This document shows positions 17,766 through 27,102 of a stretch of DNA of 64,000 nucleotides, in pieces. The translations under genes and the position numbers were made by a program. Under the pieces are notes generated by a model. It was not told the origin of the DNA. It ran no database searches and saw nothing but the letters and a program-made list of their open reading frames with translations. This stretch comes from Marinomonas mediterranea MMB-1 (GTDB lineage Bacteria; Pseudomonadota; Gammaproteobacteria; Pseudomonadales; Marinomonadaceae). The stretch is from positions 4,334,501 through 4,398,500 of the forward strand of contig NC_015276.1 of NCBI RefSeq assembly GCF_000192865.1. Direction: 5' to 3'. Position 1 is the first letter of the stretch. Every line of letters starts with the position of its first letter.

Positions 17766-19736
17766 GTGACTGATTTAATGACTTTGCTACGTACGCTCGC
17801 AACAGATGATCTTGAACTTTGGGCAGGAGAGAAGATTTATTCGCGCGGTCAAAATATGATGAATAAAGTGAGCGGACTTGTTTTGACCATCAATGATGTC
17901 TTGTCTGCCAAGGTTCAAGGCACACAAAAGTACCAAACCGAGGTGTATTTAGAAGGTGGAGAGTTAACATCGTTTTGCAGCTGTCCTTATGAATATGGCG
18001 AATGTAAACATGCGGTGGCGGTGATCTTAGCAGCCGCCAAGCAGATCAATTCAGGCAAAGATATCCCCAAAGACCCTATATCTGCTGCAACACCGAGGGA
18101 TATTGAGTTGTCTATGTTTGATCATTCGTTAGCTAGGTCTAAGCCATCGTCGAAGAAAGTAGAACTGGCCCCCAGCTACCCCCATACTTTAGAAGCGTTA
18201 CAGAAAATGCTCACTAAGCAACCAAAAGCGGCGCTAGTCAAACAGCTATTACAGTTAGCAATGAAAGACTATGAAACCGAGCAGAGTGTATGGCAATTGG
18301 CTGAGCAACCGTCGAATCTTTTTAACGTAAAGTCTCAGGTTACGGCCTTAAAGCGCAAAATCAAGAAAATTACCGCTGAAGAAAGCTGGCAGGATTATTG
18401 GAACAATAAAGGCCATACCCCAGATTACACACCTATTCGCACAGGCTTTGATACCTTAATTAAGCATCGTGCTTTCGATGAGCTGGTGGCATTGGGAGAA
18501 GAGCTTTGGACATTGGGCATAGAGCAAATCCAGCACAGTGATGATGAAGGAGAGCTCGCCAATGAACTGAGTCGCACTATGTTTATGGTGTTAGAGGCCT
18601 TACCCAATACCAAAATGAAGCCCGTCGTGCAGCTTCTTTGGTTGCTAGATCGTGAGTTAGACGACGACTTTGGTCTACTTGAAAGCAAAGATCTTGTGTA
18701 TCACCATGACGCTTATCAAGCTGAACACTGGCAGGATGTCGCTATGATTCTAGAGCGGCGTCTAACGGGGTTTACCGAGTTTCAAAAGCAAGATTTCGAA
18801 TATAAAAAAGCCGTTGATATGTTGACCTTTGCTTACCAAAAAGCGGGGGATAACAACGCTATTATCACGATAATGGAAAAGCAAGTCAGCCATACAAAAG
18901 ACTATGTCAAACTGGTAGAGTCGTTTGTCCAACAAGGCGATATACAAAAAGCCAAAAAATGGTGCTTGGTTGGTTTTAACGACACATTAAAAGAGAAACC
19001 AGGCATTGCACGTCGTTTAAAAGAATGGCTGATAGAATCACATACGCAGGAAGGTAATGCCTCGCAAGTGGCGGCTTTGTGTGTGGACGATTTTTTGGCG
19101 TCACCAGAGATGAAAAACTTCCAAAGAATAGAACGTTTGTTTCAAGCGGAGCGCTCGCACCTTGACGTACCGTGGAACCTAGTACGGGACAAAGTTTTAC
19201 ACCTCATTGAGCATGATGATCCAGCGACTTATGTTTGGCCCAATAATTGGCCTTTGCCTAAACCGGAGGTGAGTTCATTAGGAGGTATATCGAACAACTA
19301 TAGAGGCATATCAAACAACCATATAAGTCAGATACTAATTGAAGAGTTGCTCATTGAGATTGCCGTGCATGAAAATCACCTTGATGAAGCGGTGGACCGT
19401 TTTGGCAATCGAGTCGGTTTCGAAACCATGACCGATAGCCTGGCTCGATCATTAGCCATTGCAGTATCTAACTCTTACCCTGAAACGGCGATCAGTATAT
19501 GGAAAGCCTGTGCCTTATATGAAATCGACCGAAAGAAGGCATCCGCTTATCAACAAGCAGGTAAACACCTTCGTCAATTACGCATGGTATATCAACAGCA
19601 CCAGCGTTTAGAAGAATGGCAACGCTACATTCGAGCCTTACAAATGGAGCATAAACGAAAGATACGTCTGCAAGAAGTGTTGGATAATCTGCTAAATACT
19701 AAGAGCCAGACAAAACTGATTAAGGACGATAGATAA
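17766..19736 (+). CDS. SWIM zinc-finger domain protein
   Basis: A 656-residue cytoplasmic protein. The SWIM motif C-x-C-x(n)-C-x-H is seen as FCSCPYEYGECKHAVAV (about residues 72-88). The rest is helical and rich in Leu/Glu/Lys, resembling a repeat solenoid. A short internal duplication, GGISNNYRGISNNHIS, lies near residue 510. SWIM proteins bind DNA or protein and some sit beside SWI/SNF helicases; none is adjacent here. It stands alone, on the outer side of the A+T-rich islet. Confidence 0.85.
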   Translation: MTDLMTLLRTLATDDLELWAGEKIYSRGQNMMNKVSGLVLTINDVLSAKVQGTQKYQTEVYLEGGELTSFCSCPYEYGECKHAVAVILAAAKQINSGKDIPKDPISAATPRDIELSMFDHSLARSKPSSKKVELAPSYPHTLEALQKMLTKQPKAALVKQLLQLAMKDYETEQSVWQLAEQPSNLFNVKSQVTALKRKIKKITAEESWQDYWNNKGHTPDYTPIRTGFDTLIKHRAFDELVALGEELWTLGIEQIQHSDDEGELANELSRTMFMVLEALPNTKMKPVVQLLWLLDRELDDDFGLLESKDLVYHHDAYQAEHWQDVAMILERRLTGFTEFQKQDFEYKKAVDMLTFAYQKAGDNNAIITIMEKQVSHTKDYVKLVESFVQQGDIQKAKKWCLVGFNDTLKEKPGIARRLKEWLIESHTQEGNASQVAALCVDDFLASPEMKNFQRIERLFQAERSHLDVPWNLVRDKVLHLIEHDDPATYVWPNNWPLPKPEVSSLGGISNNYRGISNNHISQILIEELLIEIAVHENHLDEAVDRFGNRVGFETMTDSLARSLAIAVSNSYPETAISIWKACALYEIDRKKASAYQQAGKHLRQLRMVYQQHQRLEEWQRYIRALQMEHKRKIRLQEVLDNLLNTKSQTKLIKDDR

Positions 19737-19999
19737 ACAGATGCAATATCTGTACGTCCTCTGGAAGCTTATATCCTTACCCTCGAAGCTCGTCAACAAC
19801 TGATGTGCCGCCGTAAAATATTTGAAATTAGGCTTTTTGTCGGTTTCTTGACCTTGAATATGTTATTTGGAACGAGCAAGTTAGGCCCTTACCCCAACAG
19901 AATGATGCTTCCCATCAAAGAGCCTAAATTTTCTATAAAATAAACCTATAAAGTGATACTTTTAGTTCATAAATAAAATCAATGTATACGGAGTTTATA

Positions 20000-20842
20000 A
20001 TGATTAGGATGGCCCTGCCGAACAAAGGGAGCTTGTATCAGCCTTGTATCGACTTACTTGTTTCATGCGGATACAGCGTTAAAAAGCCTACTAAAGGGCT
20101 GTATTTTTATGACGAAAAAAATGAAATAGAATTTTATTTCCTACGTGCCAATGATATCCCGATGTATTTAAGCAAAGGCATAATAGACATAGGTATTACA
20201 GGGAAAGATTTTCACAGTGAGAAGAAGAGCAACGCAGTAAACCTTTTAGACCTGCCGTTTGGCCATTCAAAGCTCTGTATAGCGGCTATGCAAAGTTCCA
20301 CTTTAAATAATAAAGATGATATTTCCGGTCTTAGAGTGGCAACCTCTTTTCCTAATATCGTGGGAGATTACTTTCAAGATAATGATATTGAAATAGTCGA
20401 ACTTGATGGTGCCGTTGAAATTTCAGTGAGCCTTGGCCTTGCTGATTGCGTGGTTGATATTGTTGAAACTGGCTCTACATTAAAGTCTGCCGGATTAAGA
20501 GTCGTATCTGAGCCAATATTTACGTCAAATGCGTCTCTCTACTCAGCGCCTAACCCAACCAATAAGCCGGATCAGAACAAAATCGTAAACAGAATTACCG
20601 GCCGACTGATCGCATTGGATTATCAGTTAGTAGAATATGATTCACCACTAGAAATTCTCGATCAAGCTTGCGAACTAACACCTGGGCTTGAATCTCCAAC
20701 AATCTGTCAGTTGAAAGATCAGAACTGGTGTTCAGTCAAATCTATGATCAAGAAAAACGAAGCACATCAAATTCTTGATAGCCTTCAGGAGTTGGGCTGC
20801 AAAGCCATATTACTTACAAACATTGAAATGGCTAGGATCTAA
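20000..20842 (+). CDS. hisG: ATP phosphoribosyltransferase, long form (HisG_L)
   Basis: The first enzyme of histidine synthesis, joining ATP and PRPP. The 280-residue protein has the catalytic domain (MALPNKGSLYQP; GITGKDF; ELDGAVEISVSLGLAD; PRPP loop DIVETGSTLKSAGL) and the C-terminal regulatory domain (LESPTICQL to the end), which defines the long form. Its wording is closest to the actinobacterial type as I recall it. ATG 20000 is chosen because ACGGAG lies seven bases upstream; an in-frame ATG exists at 19982. No other his gene is near, so it is an orphan copy. Its last 17 codons are repeated at 30493. Confidence 0.88.
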   Translation: MIRMALPNKGSLYQPCIDLLVSCGYSVKKPTKGLYFYDEKNEIEFYFLRANDIPMYLSKGIIDIGITGKDFHSEKKSNAVNLLDLPFGHSKLCIAAMQSSTLNNKDDISGLRVATSFPNIVGDYFQDNDIEIVELDGAVEISVSLGLADCVVDIVETGSTLKSAGLRVVSEPIFTSNASLYSAPNPTNKPDQNKIVNRITGRLIALDYQLVEYDSPLEILDQACELTPGLESPTICQLKDQNWCSVKSMIKKNEAHQILDSLQELGCKAILLTNIEMARI

Positions 20843-20994
20843 CTTAATATTTAATCTATATTAATTTCGACTTAATCTGACCATCCTAATTGAAAAATAA
20901 AGTCGTCAGGTGAAGTCTGAAATTAATACAGTTTAGCGTCAGTAAAAAAGTACAGTACGCCCTTTAGAGTTTTCAGAAACTTTTTCTCTCCAGC

Positions 20995-21027
20995 AAAAAA
21001 GGCGTATTACGCTTCCGCTAATACACC
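20995..21027 (-). terminator. Rho-independent terminator of the ROK gene
   Basis: On the minus strand, GGTGTATTA and TAATACGCC form a nine-base stem with one mismatch, followed by TTTTTT, 30 bases after the ROK stop codon. Confidence 0.7.
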
Positions 21028-21056
21028 CAAATCGACAATGGCTCCATTGTTGTATT

Positions 21057-22244
21057 CTAAGACGTTCCAAACAACATTTTTGTATCGAACTCAAAGAATT
21101 CACGGTGCAACATCATGGCCGCTCCAATTGCGGGCGCTTCTATTCCTAATTCTGATAGCTCAATTTGAGGTTCATATGAATCAGGGAGTAGGTGCTTGCG
21201 CATACTCTCAATAACTTGTGAATGAGCTAAATTTAATAACGGACCTAACCCACCACCAATATAGATTTTCTCGGGGTTTAAAATGCTCGTAAGAGTAGCA
21301 ATGCCTCTTCCTAGATAGTGGGACCAATCATTAATTACCTGCAACGCTATAGGGTCTTTGTCGGTCAATGATTTCAAAAATTCACTAATGGACTCGGCTT
21401 TACCTCCTAACTCTCTATACCGAGCTAAAATCGCATCGCGTGAAACAAAACTTTCAAAAGAACCATCTACGGGTGTTGGATGAAAATAACCTCTTTCACC
21501 GACGACTATATGCCCGATCTCACCTCCATATCCGTTAAAGCCACGTAAAATGTTTCCGCCACTCACTACACATCCACCGACACCCGCATCAGCAAAAATA
21601 TAAACCGCCTCGCTAACAGGCGAGTCTTTACGACTGTTAAGATCCGCGACAGCGAAGGCATTAGCATCGTGGTCTACGCGTGCAATCGTTATGTCTGGCA
21701 AGCTTGTTTTTAATAAGTCTAAGATCGGGACATTTTTCCACTCAAGTAAAGGGGCGCGAATTACCCTGCCTTTAAGATCAACAACCCCCGGCACAGAGAT
21801 ACTGAGGCCTTTTATTGCCTCTCTCAAACCCAATTTTAAAACAAGCGATGACACTTCTTTAGCGAGGAGTGTTGTAACAACACTGGGTGAAGTGTCAGCT
21901 AAATCATAATTAACGGTCTCAAGAGCCACTACATTCGACGCAAGATCGATAGCCGCAATCGTAATACGACCAACGCCAATGTCAGCTCCTAGAAAAATTG
22001 CATGTTTCGGATGTAATTCAACTCGTTTACTGGGTCTTCCTGTTCGAATTGGATTGCTATCTGGAGGGCTAGCTTCATCGATTACAAGGCCTGAAGCCAT
22101 TAAGGAGGCCACGATACTACTTGCGGTTGATCGGGTTACACCAAGTTCCCGAGCTAGATCAGCTCGACTCATTGCACCCAGATCGAGCAATGCTTCAAGC
22201 GCTCTTGTTTCATTGATATGTCGGACTGCTCTTGGCATTACCAT
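21057..22244 (-). CDS. ROK-family transcriptional repressor
   Basis: A 395-residue regulator: winged helix-turn-helix (MSRADLARELGVTRSTASSIV, with residues 24-44), then the ROK fold (GADIGVGRITIAAIDL; NGYGGEIGHIVVGERG; YIGGGLG). The cysteine zinc site normally following GEIGH (C-x-C-G-x-x-G-C-x-E) is entirely missing. Start at 22244 is supported by GAGGA eight bases upstream. It is divergent from a sugar importer operon and probably represses it through the inverted repeat at 22349-22377, with release by a sugar or polyol. Confidence 0.9.
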   Translation of the reverse strand: MVMPRAVRHINETRALEALLDLGAMSRADLARELGVTRSTASSIVASLMASGLVIDEASPPDSNPIRTGRPSKRVELHPKHAIFLGADIGVGRITIAAIDLASNVVALETVNYDLADTSPSVVTTLLAKEVSSLVLKLGLREAIKGLSISVPGVVDLKGRVIRAPLLEWKNVPILDLLKTSLPDITIARVDHDANAFAVADLNSRKDSPVSEAVYIFADAGVGGCVVSGGNILRGFNGYGGEIGHIVVGERGYFHPTPVDGSFESFVSRDAILARYRELGGKAESISEFLKSLTDKDPIALQVINDWSHYLGRGIATLTSILNPEKIYIGGGLGPLLNLAHSQVIESMRKHLLPDSYEPQIELSELGIEAPAIGAAMMLHREFFEFDTKMLFGTS

Positions 22245-22319
22245 TATGTCTATCCTCGATTGTTAATCCTAACCACGTCACCCTCGAATAAATGGGTAAG
22301 GAGAGTCACGTATTATATG

Positions 22320-22348
22320 TTGACAGCTGATCTTTATTGAATCATAGT
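22320..22348 (+). promoter_or_regulatory. Promoter of the polyol operon
   Basis: TTGACA (22320-22325), a 17-base gap and CATAGT (22343-22348). A second TTGACA at 22358-22363 lies inside the operator. The leader to the first gene is about 115 bases. Confidence 0.5.
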
Positions 22349-22377
22349 TTTGTTTGTTTGACACCCAAACAAACAAA
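22349..22377. promoter_or_regulatory. ROK/XylR-type operator
   Basis: Perfect 12-bp arms TTTGTTTGTTTG and CAAACAAACAAA with a 5-base spacer, directly downstream of the -10 box. The half-site resembles the GTTTGTTT of Bacillus XylR, also a ROK repressor. Repression of the operon by the divergent ROK protein is the straightforward reading. Confidence 0.75.
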
Positions 22378-22471
22378 TGAATTACACTTTATATATGCAA
22401 AGCGATGTTGTGCGTATAGACGCTCTACTTATCATCCGAACAAAAAGAATAATCAATTGGAGAATAACAAG

Positions 22472-23725
22472 ATGAAAAAGCAACTAGTTTTAAGTTCTTT
22501 GGCAATTATCCTTTCAAGTGGATTAACGCAAAACGTATTAGCTCAAGACGTTGAAGTACTGCATTGGTGGACTTCCGGAAGTGAAGCTGCAGCACTCAAC
22601 GTATTAAAAGACGATCTAAAGTCCAAAGGATACGGATGGCAAGATATGCCAGTTGCTGGTGGAGGTGGAGAGTCGGCTATGACCACATTGAAAGCTCGAG
22701 TTACGGGTGGAAATCCTCCCACTGCAGCTCAGCTTCTCGGTGTCGCCGTTCAGGATTGGGCTAATGAAGGCTCACTTGGAGACCTATCATCTGTCGCTAA
22801 GGCAGACGGGTGGGATGCCGTTGTACCGGATGCTGTCAAAGATTTCGCCATCAATGATGGTAAATGGGTTGCCGTGCCAGTCAATATACATCGACCTAAC
22901 TGGTTATGGGTTAACGCAACCATTTTTAAAGAAAATGGGTTAACTCCTCCTACCACTTGGGAAGAATTCAACACAGTATCTAACACTCTTAAGGCAAAAG
23001 GGATCACACCTCTAGCTCATGGCGGCCAACCTTGGCAGGATTTAACCATCTTCGATGACGTAGTACTTGGCGTAGGCGGGCCTGATTTTTATCGTAAGGC
23101 AATCCACGAGCTCGATATGGACGCCCTTGGGTCAGATACGATGGTCAAAGTGTTCGACCAAATGCGCATTATTAGAGGGTTCGTAGATAAAGATTTCTCT
23201 GGTCGCGATTGGAACTTAGCAACCGCTATGTTGATAAATGGCAAAGCGGCAATGCAGTTGATGGGAGACTGGGCAAAAGGCGAGATGACACATGCCAATG
23301 TTACTCCAGGTAAAGATATCTTATGTTTACCTGCTCCAAGCACTGCTGGCTCTTTCCTATTTATCAGTGATTTCTTCGCTGGGTTTGATGTTGGTGCCAA
23401 TGATCGTGATGCCCAAGGCGCACTTGCTTCTAGTGTTCTCTCTAAGAAATTCCAAGAAGAGTTTAACCTTGTAAAAGGTTCTATTCCAGCTCGTACAGAT
23501 ATTTCTCGTACTCGGTTCGACGCTTGCGCTCAAAAATCAATGGATGATTTGGCTGAAGCTCAGGAAAAAGGAACTCTTATCGGTTCACTCGCTCACGGTA
23601 CCGCTCAAGGCGCTTCTGTGCAGAGTGCAATTTCAGATGTAGTAACCTATCACTTTAACTCTGATATAGGCTCAAAAGAGGCGGTTGACATTCTCGTCAA
23701 CGCCATTCAAGACGCAATGCTGTAA
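22472..23725 (+). CDS. Sugar ABC importer, periplasmic binding protein (CUT1)
   Basis: Periplasmic solute receptor of 417 residues with a signal peptide (MKKQLVLSSLAIILSSGL, cleavage after LAQ or ALAQ). VLHWWTSGSEAAAL and the glycine-rich AGGGGESAMTTLKARV resemble glucose/mannose receptors such as Pseudomonas GtsA. The start at 22472 is supported by TGGAG upstream and by the signal peptide; the 45 open codons before it do not look coding. First gene of the importer operon. Substrate could be a hexose or a polyol; the downstream enzymes favour a polyol or ketose. Confidence 0.88.
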   Translation: MKKQLVLSSLAIILSSGLTQNVLAQDVEVLHWWTSGSEAAALNVLKDDLKSKGYGWQDMPVAGGGGESAMTTLKARVTGGNPPTAAQLLGVAVQDWANEGSLGDLSSVAKADGWDAVVPDAVKDFAINDGKWVAVPVNIHRPNWLWVNATIFKENGLTPPTTWEEFNTVSNTLKAKGITPLAHGGQPWQDLTIFDDVVLGVGGPDFYRKAIHELDMDALGSDTMVKVFDQMRIIRGFVDKDFSGRDWNLATAMLINGKAAMQLMGDWAKGEMTHANVTPGKDILCLPAPSTAGSFLFISDFFAGFDVGANDRDAQGALASSVLSKKFQEEFNLVKGSIPARTDISRTRFDACAQKSMDDLAEAQEKGTLIGSLAHGTAQGASVQSAISDVVTYHFNSDIGSKEAVDILVNAIQDAML

Positions 23726-23888
23726 TCTAAATACTGTTGCTTCAACCTTTTATGGCTGGGATTTACCTCAGCACCCTTAAGAAAAGAGAGTACCCACAAG
23801 GTATTTTATTTGAATAAGTGTGCTGAGTTTGTCATTGGTTTTCGAAAGCAAGACTCCCCCTTTACTAATAAAAAATAGGGTCTATTCA

Positions 23889-24782
23889 GTGAAAAATAGA
23901 AATCATATAGGTGTACTTGATCGCCTCCAATTTCAACTGCCCAAAATTGTATTAAGTCCATCCGTCGCAATTATAGTGATTTTTGTGTATGGATTTATCT
24001 TGTACACAAGCTATCTCTCTTTTACAGGTAGCAAGATGCTACCTAATTTCAATTGGGTTGGATTACAGAATTACATAACACTTTTCAGATCTCGTACATG
24101 GGACACTTCTGTAACCAATCTCGCGATTTTTAGTGTCTTGTATATAGGCATATGCTGTTTTATCGGTTTAATGCTTGCGATCTTGCTTGATCAGAAGATC
24201 CGTAACGAAGGATTTATTCGAATAACTTACCTTTATCCAATGGCATTGAGTTTCATTGTAACCGGAGTTGCTTGGAAGTGGATTCTTGATCCCGGCATTG
24301 GCCTAGAAGCGGTTTTACAAGGATGGGGCTGGGAGAGTTTCAGTTTTCGTTGGATTAAAGAACGTGACATGGCCATCTATACCATTGTAATTGCGGCCGT
24401 CTGGCAAACTTCAGGTTTTGTAATGGCCACGTTTTTAGCAGGATTGCGCGGCATCGATAATGAAATGTTACGCGCCGCACAGTTAGACGGGGCTTCTACT
24501 TTTGCGTATTACCGTAGAATCGTTATCCCTCAGCTACGTCCTGCATTTATGTCAGCTTTTGTAGTATTGGCCCATATGGCGATCAAGTCATATGACCTTG
24601 TTATCGCCTTAACGGGCGGAGGACCAGGGAACGCCACCTCGATGCCTGCAACGTTTATGTATTCATATACCTTTACTCGCAACCAAATGGGTATCGGTGC
24701 GGCTTCAGCTGTAATGATGCTTATGACGGTTGCTGCCATCATTGTGCCCTATTTGTGGTCTGAATTACGGGAGAAGAAGTAA
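23889..24782 (+). CDS. Sugar ABC importer, permease 1 (MalF-like)
   Basis: Inner-membrane permease of 297 residues with six helices and the EAA loop MLRAAQLDGASTFAYYRRIV that contacts the ATPase. GTG 23889 is chosen (AGGG about nine bases upstream); the frame is also open from GTG 23820. The stop overlaps the ATG of the next permease by one base, showing translational coupling. Confidence 0.88.
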   Translation: MKNRNHIGVLDRLQFQLPKIVLSPSVAIIVIFVYGFILYTSYLSFTGSKMLPNFNWVGLQNYITLFRSRTWDTSVTNLAIFSVLYIGICCFIGLMLAILLDQKIRNEGFIRITYLYPMALSFIVTGVAWKWILDPGIGLEAVLQGWGWESFSFRWIKERDMAIYTIVIAAVWQTSGFVMATFLAGLRGIDNEMLRAAQLDGASTFAYYRRIVIPQLRPAFMSAFVVLAHMAIKSYDLVIALTGGGPGNATSMPATFMYSYTFTRNQMGIGAASAVMMLMTVAAIIVPYLWSELREKK

Positions 24783-25705
24783 TGGATGGCAAACAAAAAA
24801 CATTGATCGAAGCTAATACGGATATCAGTGCAAGTGGCCGTAAAACGCGGTCTATCATGCCAACTTTCACGAGATTCAGCCTCTATCTCATATTAGGGCT
24901 TTTCTGTGTTTACTATTTGTTACCCCTTTACGTGATGGTCGTCAATTCATTTAAACCATTGCCAGAGATCACTTCCGGGGGAATGGTTGCTCTACCGATA
25001 GATTGGACAATTTCCGCATGGCAAAGTGCATGGTCTGAAGCTCAAATAGGGGTTGAAGCGACGGGGCTAAAACCCTATTTCATAAACTCACTCCTGATGG
25101 CAATTCCAGCTGTAACCATTACGACTTTACTGGGTGCCGTGAACGGTTATGTATTGACTAAATGGACTTTTCCCGGAGCGACTCTCATTTTTGGACTTAT
25201 TCTATTCGGATGCTTTATACCATTTCAGGCAATCTTGATTCCGATGGCGAGCGTACTTGGTCGAATGGGAATCGCAGGAACACTTCCCGGCATAATTTTT
25301 GTGCATGTCGTTTATGGGATCAGCTTTTCAACGCTCTACTTTCGAAATTACTACGCATCATTTCCTACTGAATTAGTTAGAGCTGCTCAGATCGACGGCG
25401 CAAGTTTCTTTACAATTTTTTGGCGAATTATGTTGCCTTCGTCAGGCCCAATAGCCGTGGTTTGCATCATTTGGTTATTTACGAATATTTGGAATGACTT
25501 TCTTTTTGGGGCTTCATTCTCAGATTTTGACAGTCAACCTATGACCGTAGCTCTCAACAATTTGGTGCAGACTTCAACCGGAGTTAAAGAATACAACGTG
25601 CATTTTGCAGGCGCCATTTTAGCGGCGCTACCAACTCTAATCGTATACATCGTAGCTGGACGGTATTTCGTTCGCGGATTGATGTCCGGCTCAGTAAAGG
25701 GATAG
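24782..25705 (+). CDS. Sugar ABC importer, permease 2 (MalG-like)
   Basis: Second permease, 307 residues, six helices, EAA loop LVRAAQIDGASFFTIFWRIM near residue 200. Pairs with the permease just upstream (1-base overlap) and precedes the ATPase by four bases. Confidence 0.9.
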   Translation: MDGKQKTLIEANTDISASGRKTRSIMPTFTRFSLYLILGLFCVYYLLPLYVMVVNSFKPLPEITSGGMVALPIDWTISAWQSAWSEAQIGVEATGLKPYFINSLLMAIPAVTITTLLGAVNGYVLTKWTFPGATLIFGLILFGCFIPFQAILIPMASVLGRMGIAGTLPGIIFVHVVYGISFSTLYFRNYYASFPTELVRAAQIDGASFFTIFWRIMLPSSGPIAVVCIIWLFTNIWNDFLFGASFSDFDSQPMTVALNNLVQTSTGVKEYNVHFAGAILAALPTLIVYIVAGRYFVRGLMSGSVKG

Positions 25706-25709
25706 TCAA

Positions 25710-26819
25710 ATGTCATTTTTAAATATTAACAAAGCGACTAAATCATACGGCTCTGTAAAGGTTCTACAACAAACAAATATTTCAGTTGAGGAAGGTGAAT
25801 TCCTTGTCCTTGTAGGGCCCTCTGGTTGTGGAAAATCCACTTTGCTGAATATGATCGCCGGTATAGAAGAAATTACCTCTGGTGACATCGAAATTGCAGG
25901 ACGTTCCATGAAGGGAATCAAGCCATCAGAAAGAAATATTGCGATGGTTTTTCAATCCTATGCGCTTTATCCAAATATGACTGTCAAAGGAAATATTTCT
26001 TTTGGTATGGAGATGCATCGAGTACCCAAAAAAGATCGAGAAAAGAAGATTTCAGAAGTCGCAGAACTTCTTCAGATAACGCATTTGTTGGACCGAAAGC
26101 CAGGTCAACTATCAGGAGGGCAGAGACAAAGAGTGGCGATGGGCCGAGCATTGACACGAAATCCAGATGTATTTTTGTTTGATGAGCCTTTATCAAACCT
26201 TGATGCAAAATTACGTGTTGATATGCGTACCGAAATTAAAAAATTGCATCAGAAGCTCGGTACAACCATTGTCTATGTCACACACGATCAGATAGAAGCG
26301 CTGACGTTATCTACCCGAATTGCAGTCATGTATGGTGGCTACGTTCAGCAACTGGGAACGCCAAGTGAAATCTATAACAATCCTGCAAATATGTTTGTCG
26401 CAGGTTTTATGGGGTCTCCATCTATGAACCTATTCCCAGCACGAATTTCCATACAGGATGGGGATGCGCTAGCGGAAATAACGGCAAAGGATGGTTCTAC
26501 TTCGGTCTTGCCATTAAATAGTGATGTCTTTACTGCTTATGAAGGGAAAGAAGTGATTCTCGGTCTCCGCCCAGAGTCAATTACGGATTACGACAGTGCT
26601 GACCCGCATTCAAAATCTATTCACACCATAAAAGCCCGCGTAGAAGTGGTTGAACCAGCAGGATCAGACACCTTTGTAATAACGCATTTGAGTGGCAAAG
26701 ATGTTGTTAGTCGTTTTCGAGCAGACACTCCAGTCAAAGCGGGAGACATCCAACAATTCGCAGTAAACATGGAAAAAGTCGTCGCTTTTGATCCAGAAAC
26801 GGAAAAGCGTATTGCGTAA
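25710..26819 (+). CDS. Sugar ABC importer, ATPase (MalK/UgpC-like)
   Basis: 369-residue ATPase: Walker A GPSGCGKST (about 37-45), signature LSGGQRQRVA, Walker B FLFDEPLSNLDAKLR, H-loop VTHDQ, and a C-terminal TOBE/OB region (about 240-369) typical of CUT1 importers. It energises the two permeases upstream. A broken transaldolase gene follows after 27 bases. Confidence 0.92.
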   Translation: MSFLNINKATKSYGSVKVLQQTNISVEEGEFLVLVGPSGCGKSTLLNMIAGIEEITSGDIEIAGRSMKGIKPSERNIAMVFQSYALYPNMTVKGNISFGMEMHRVPKKDREKKISEVAELLQITHLLDRKPGQLSGGQRQRVAMGRALTRNPDVFLFDEPLSNLDAKLRVDMRTEIKKLHQKLGTTIVYVTHDQIEALTLSTRIAVMYGGYVQQLGTPSEIYNNPANMFVAGFMGSPSMNLFPARISIQDGDALAEITAKDGSTSVLPLNSDVFTAYEGKEVILGLRPESITDYDSADPHSKSIHTIKARVEVVEPAGSDTFVITHLSGKDVVSRFRADTPVKAGDIQQFAVNMEKVVAFDPETEKRIA

Positions 26820-26846
26820 ATCTTAAGAATTGTAGGAGTCAAGAAA

Positions 26847-27082
26847 ATGACGAACAAACTCGAACCGCTAAGTGATATGGGTATGGTTGTCGCTGATATC
26901 GGTGACTTTGAGGCTGTCCGAAAATTTAATCCACTACCATTAGTGAATCTCGTTCTCGATGGAAAATAAATGAAGATGAGATTGCTTATGACAAGCTTTC
27001 AAACGGCATTCGTAAGTTTCACACAAACGCAGTTGAACAAGAAAAGTTCATCGATGCTCAACATAACGCTTCGATGAACTGA
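26847..27082 (+). pseudogene. Transaldolase remnant with large internal deletion
   Basis: From ATG 26847 (AGGAG eight bases upstream) the frame reads MTNKLEPLSDMGMVVADIGD FEAVRKFNP, the start of a TalB-type transaldolase, and stops at 26969. From 26957 another frame reads RWKINEDEIAYDKLSNGIRK F, the C-terminal signature, and stops at 27082. Over 200 central codons with the catalytic lysine are missing. A working operon probably once included transaldolase, linking the substrate to the pentose-phosphate route. Confidence 0.85.
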
Positions 27083-27102
27083 TAAAGCAAAGGCTTTCGA
27101 AT

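Noticed and set aside
19872..19928. GTTAGGC and GCCTAAA resembling attC core sites
   Set aside because: The order is reversed relative to an attC site, one core base is wrong, and no cassette follows.
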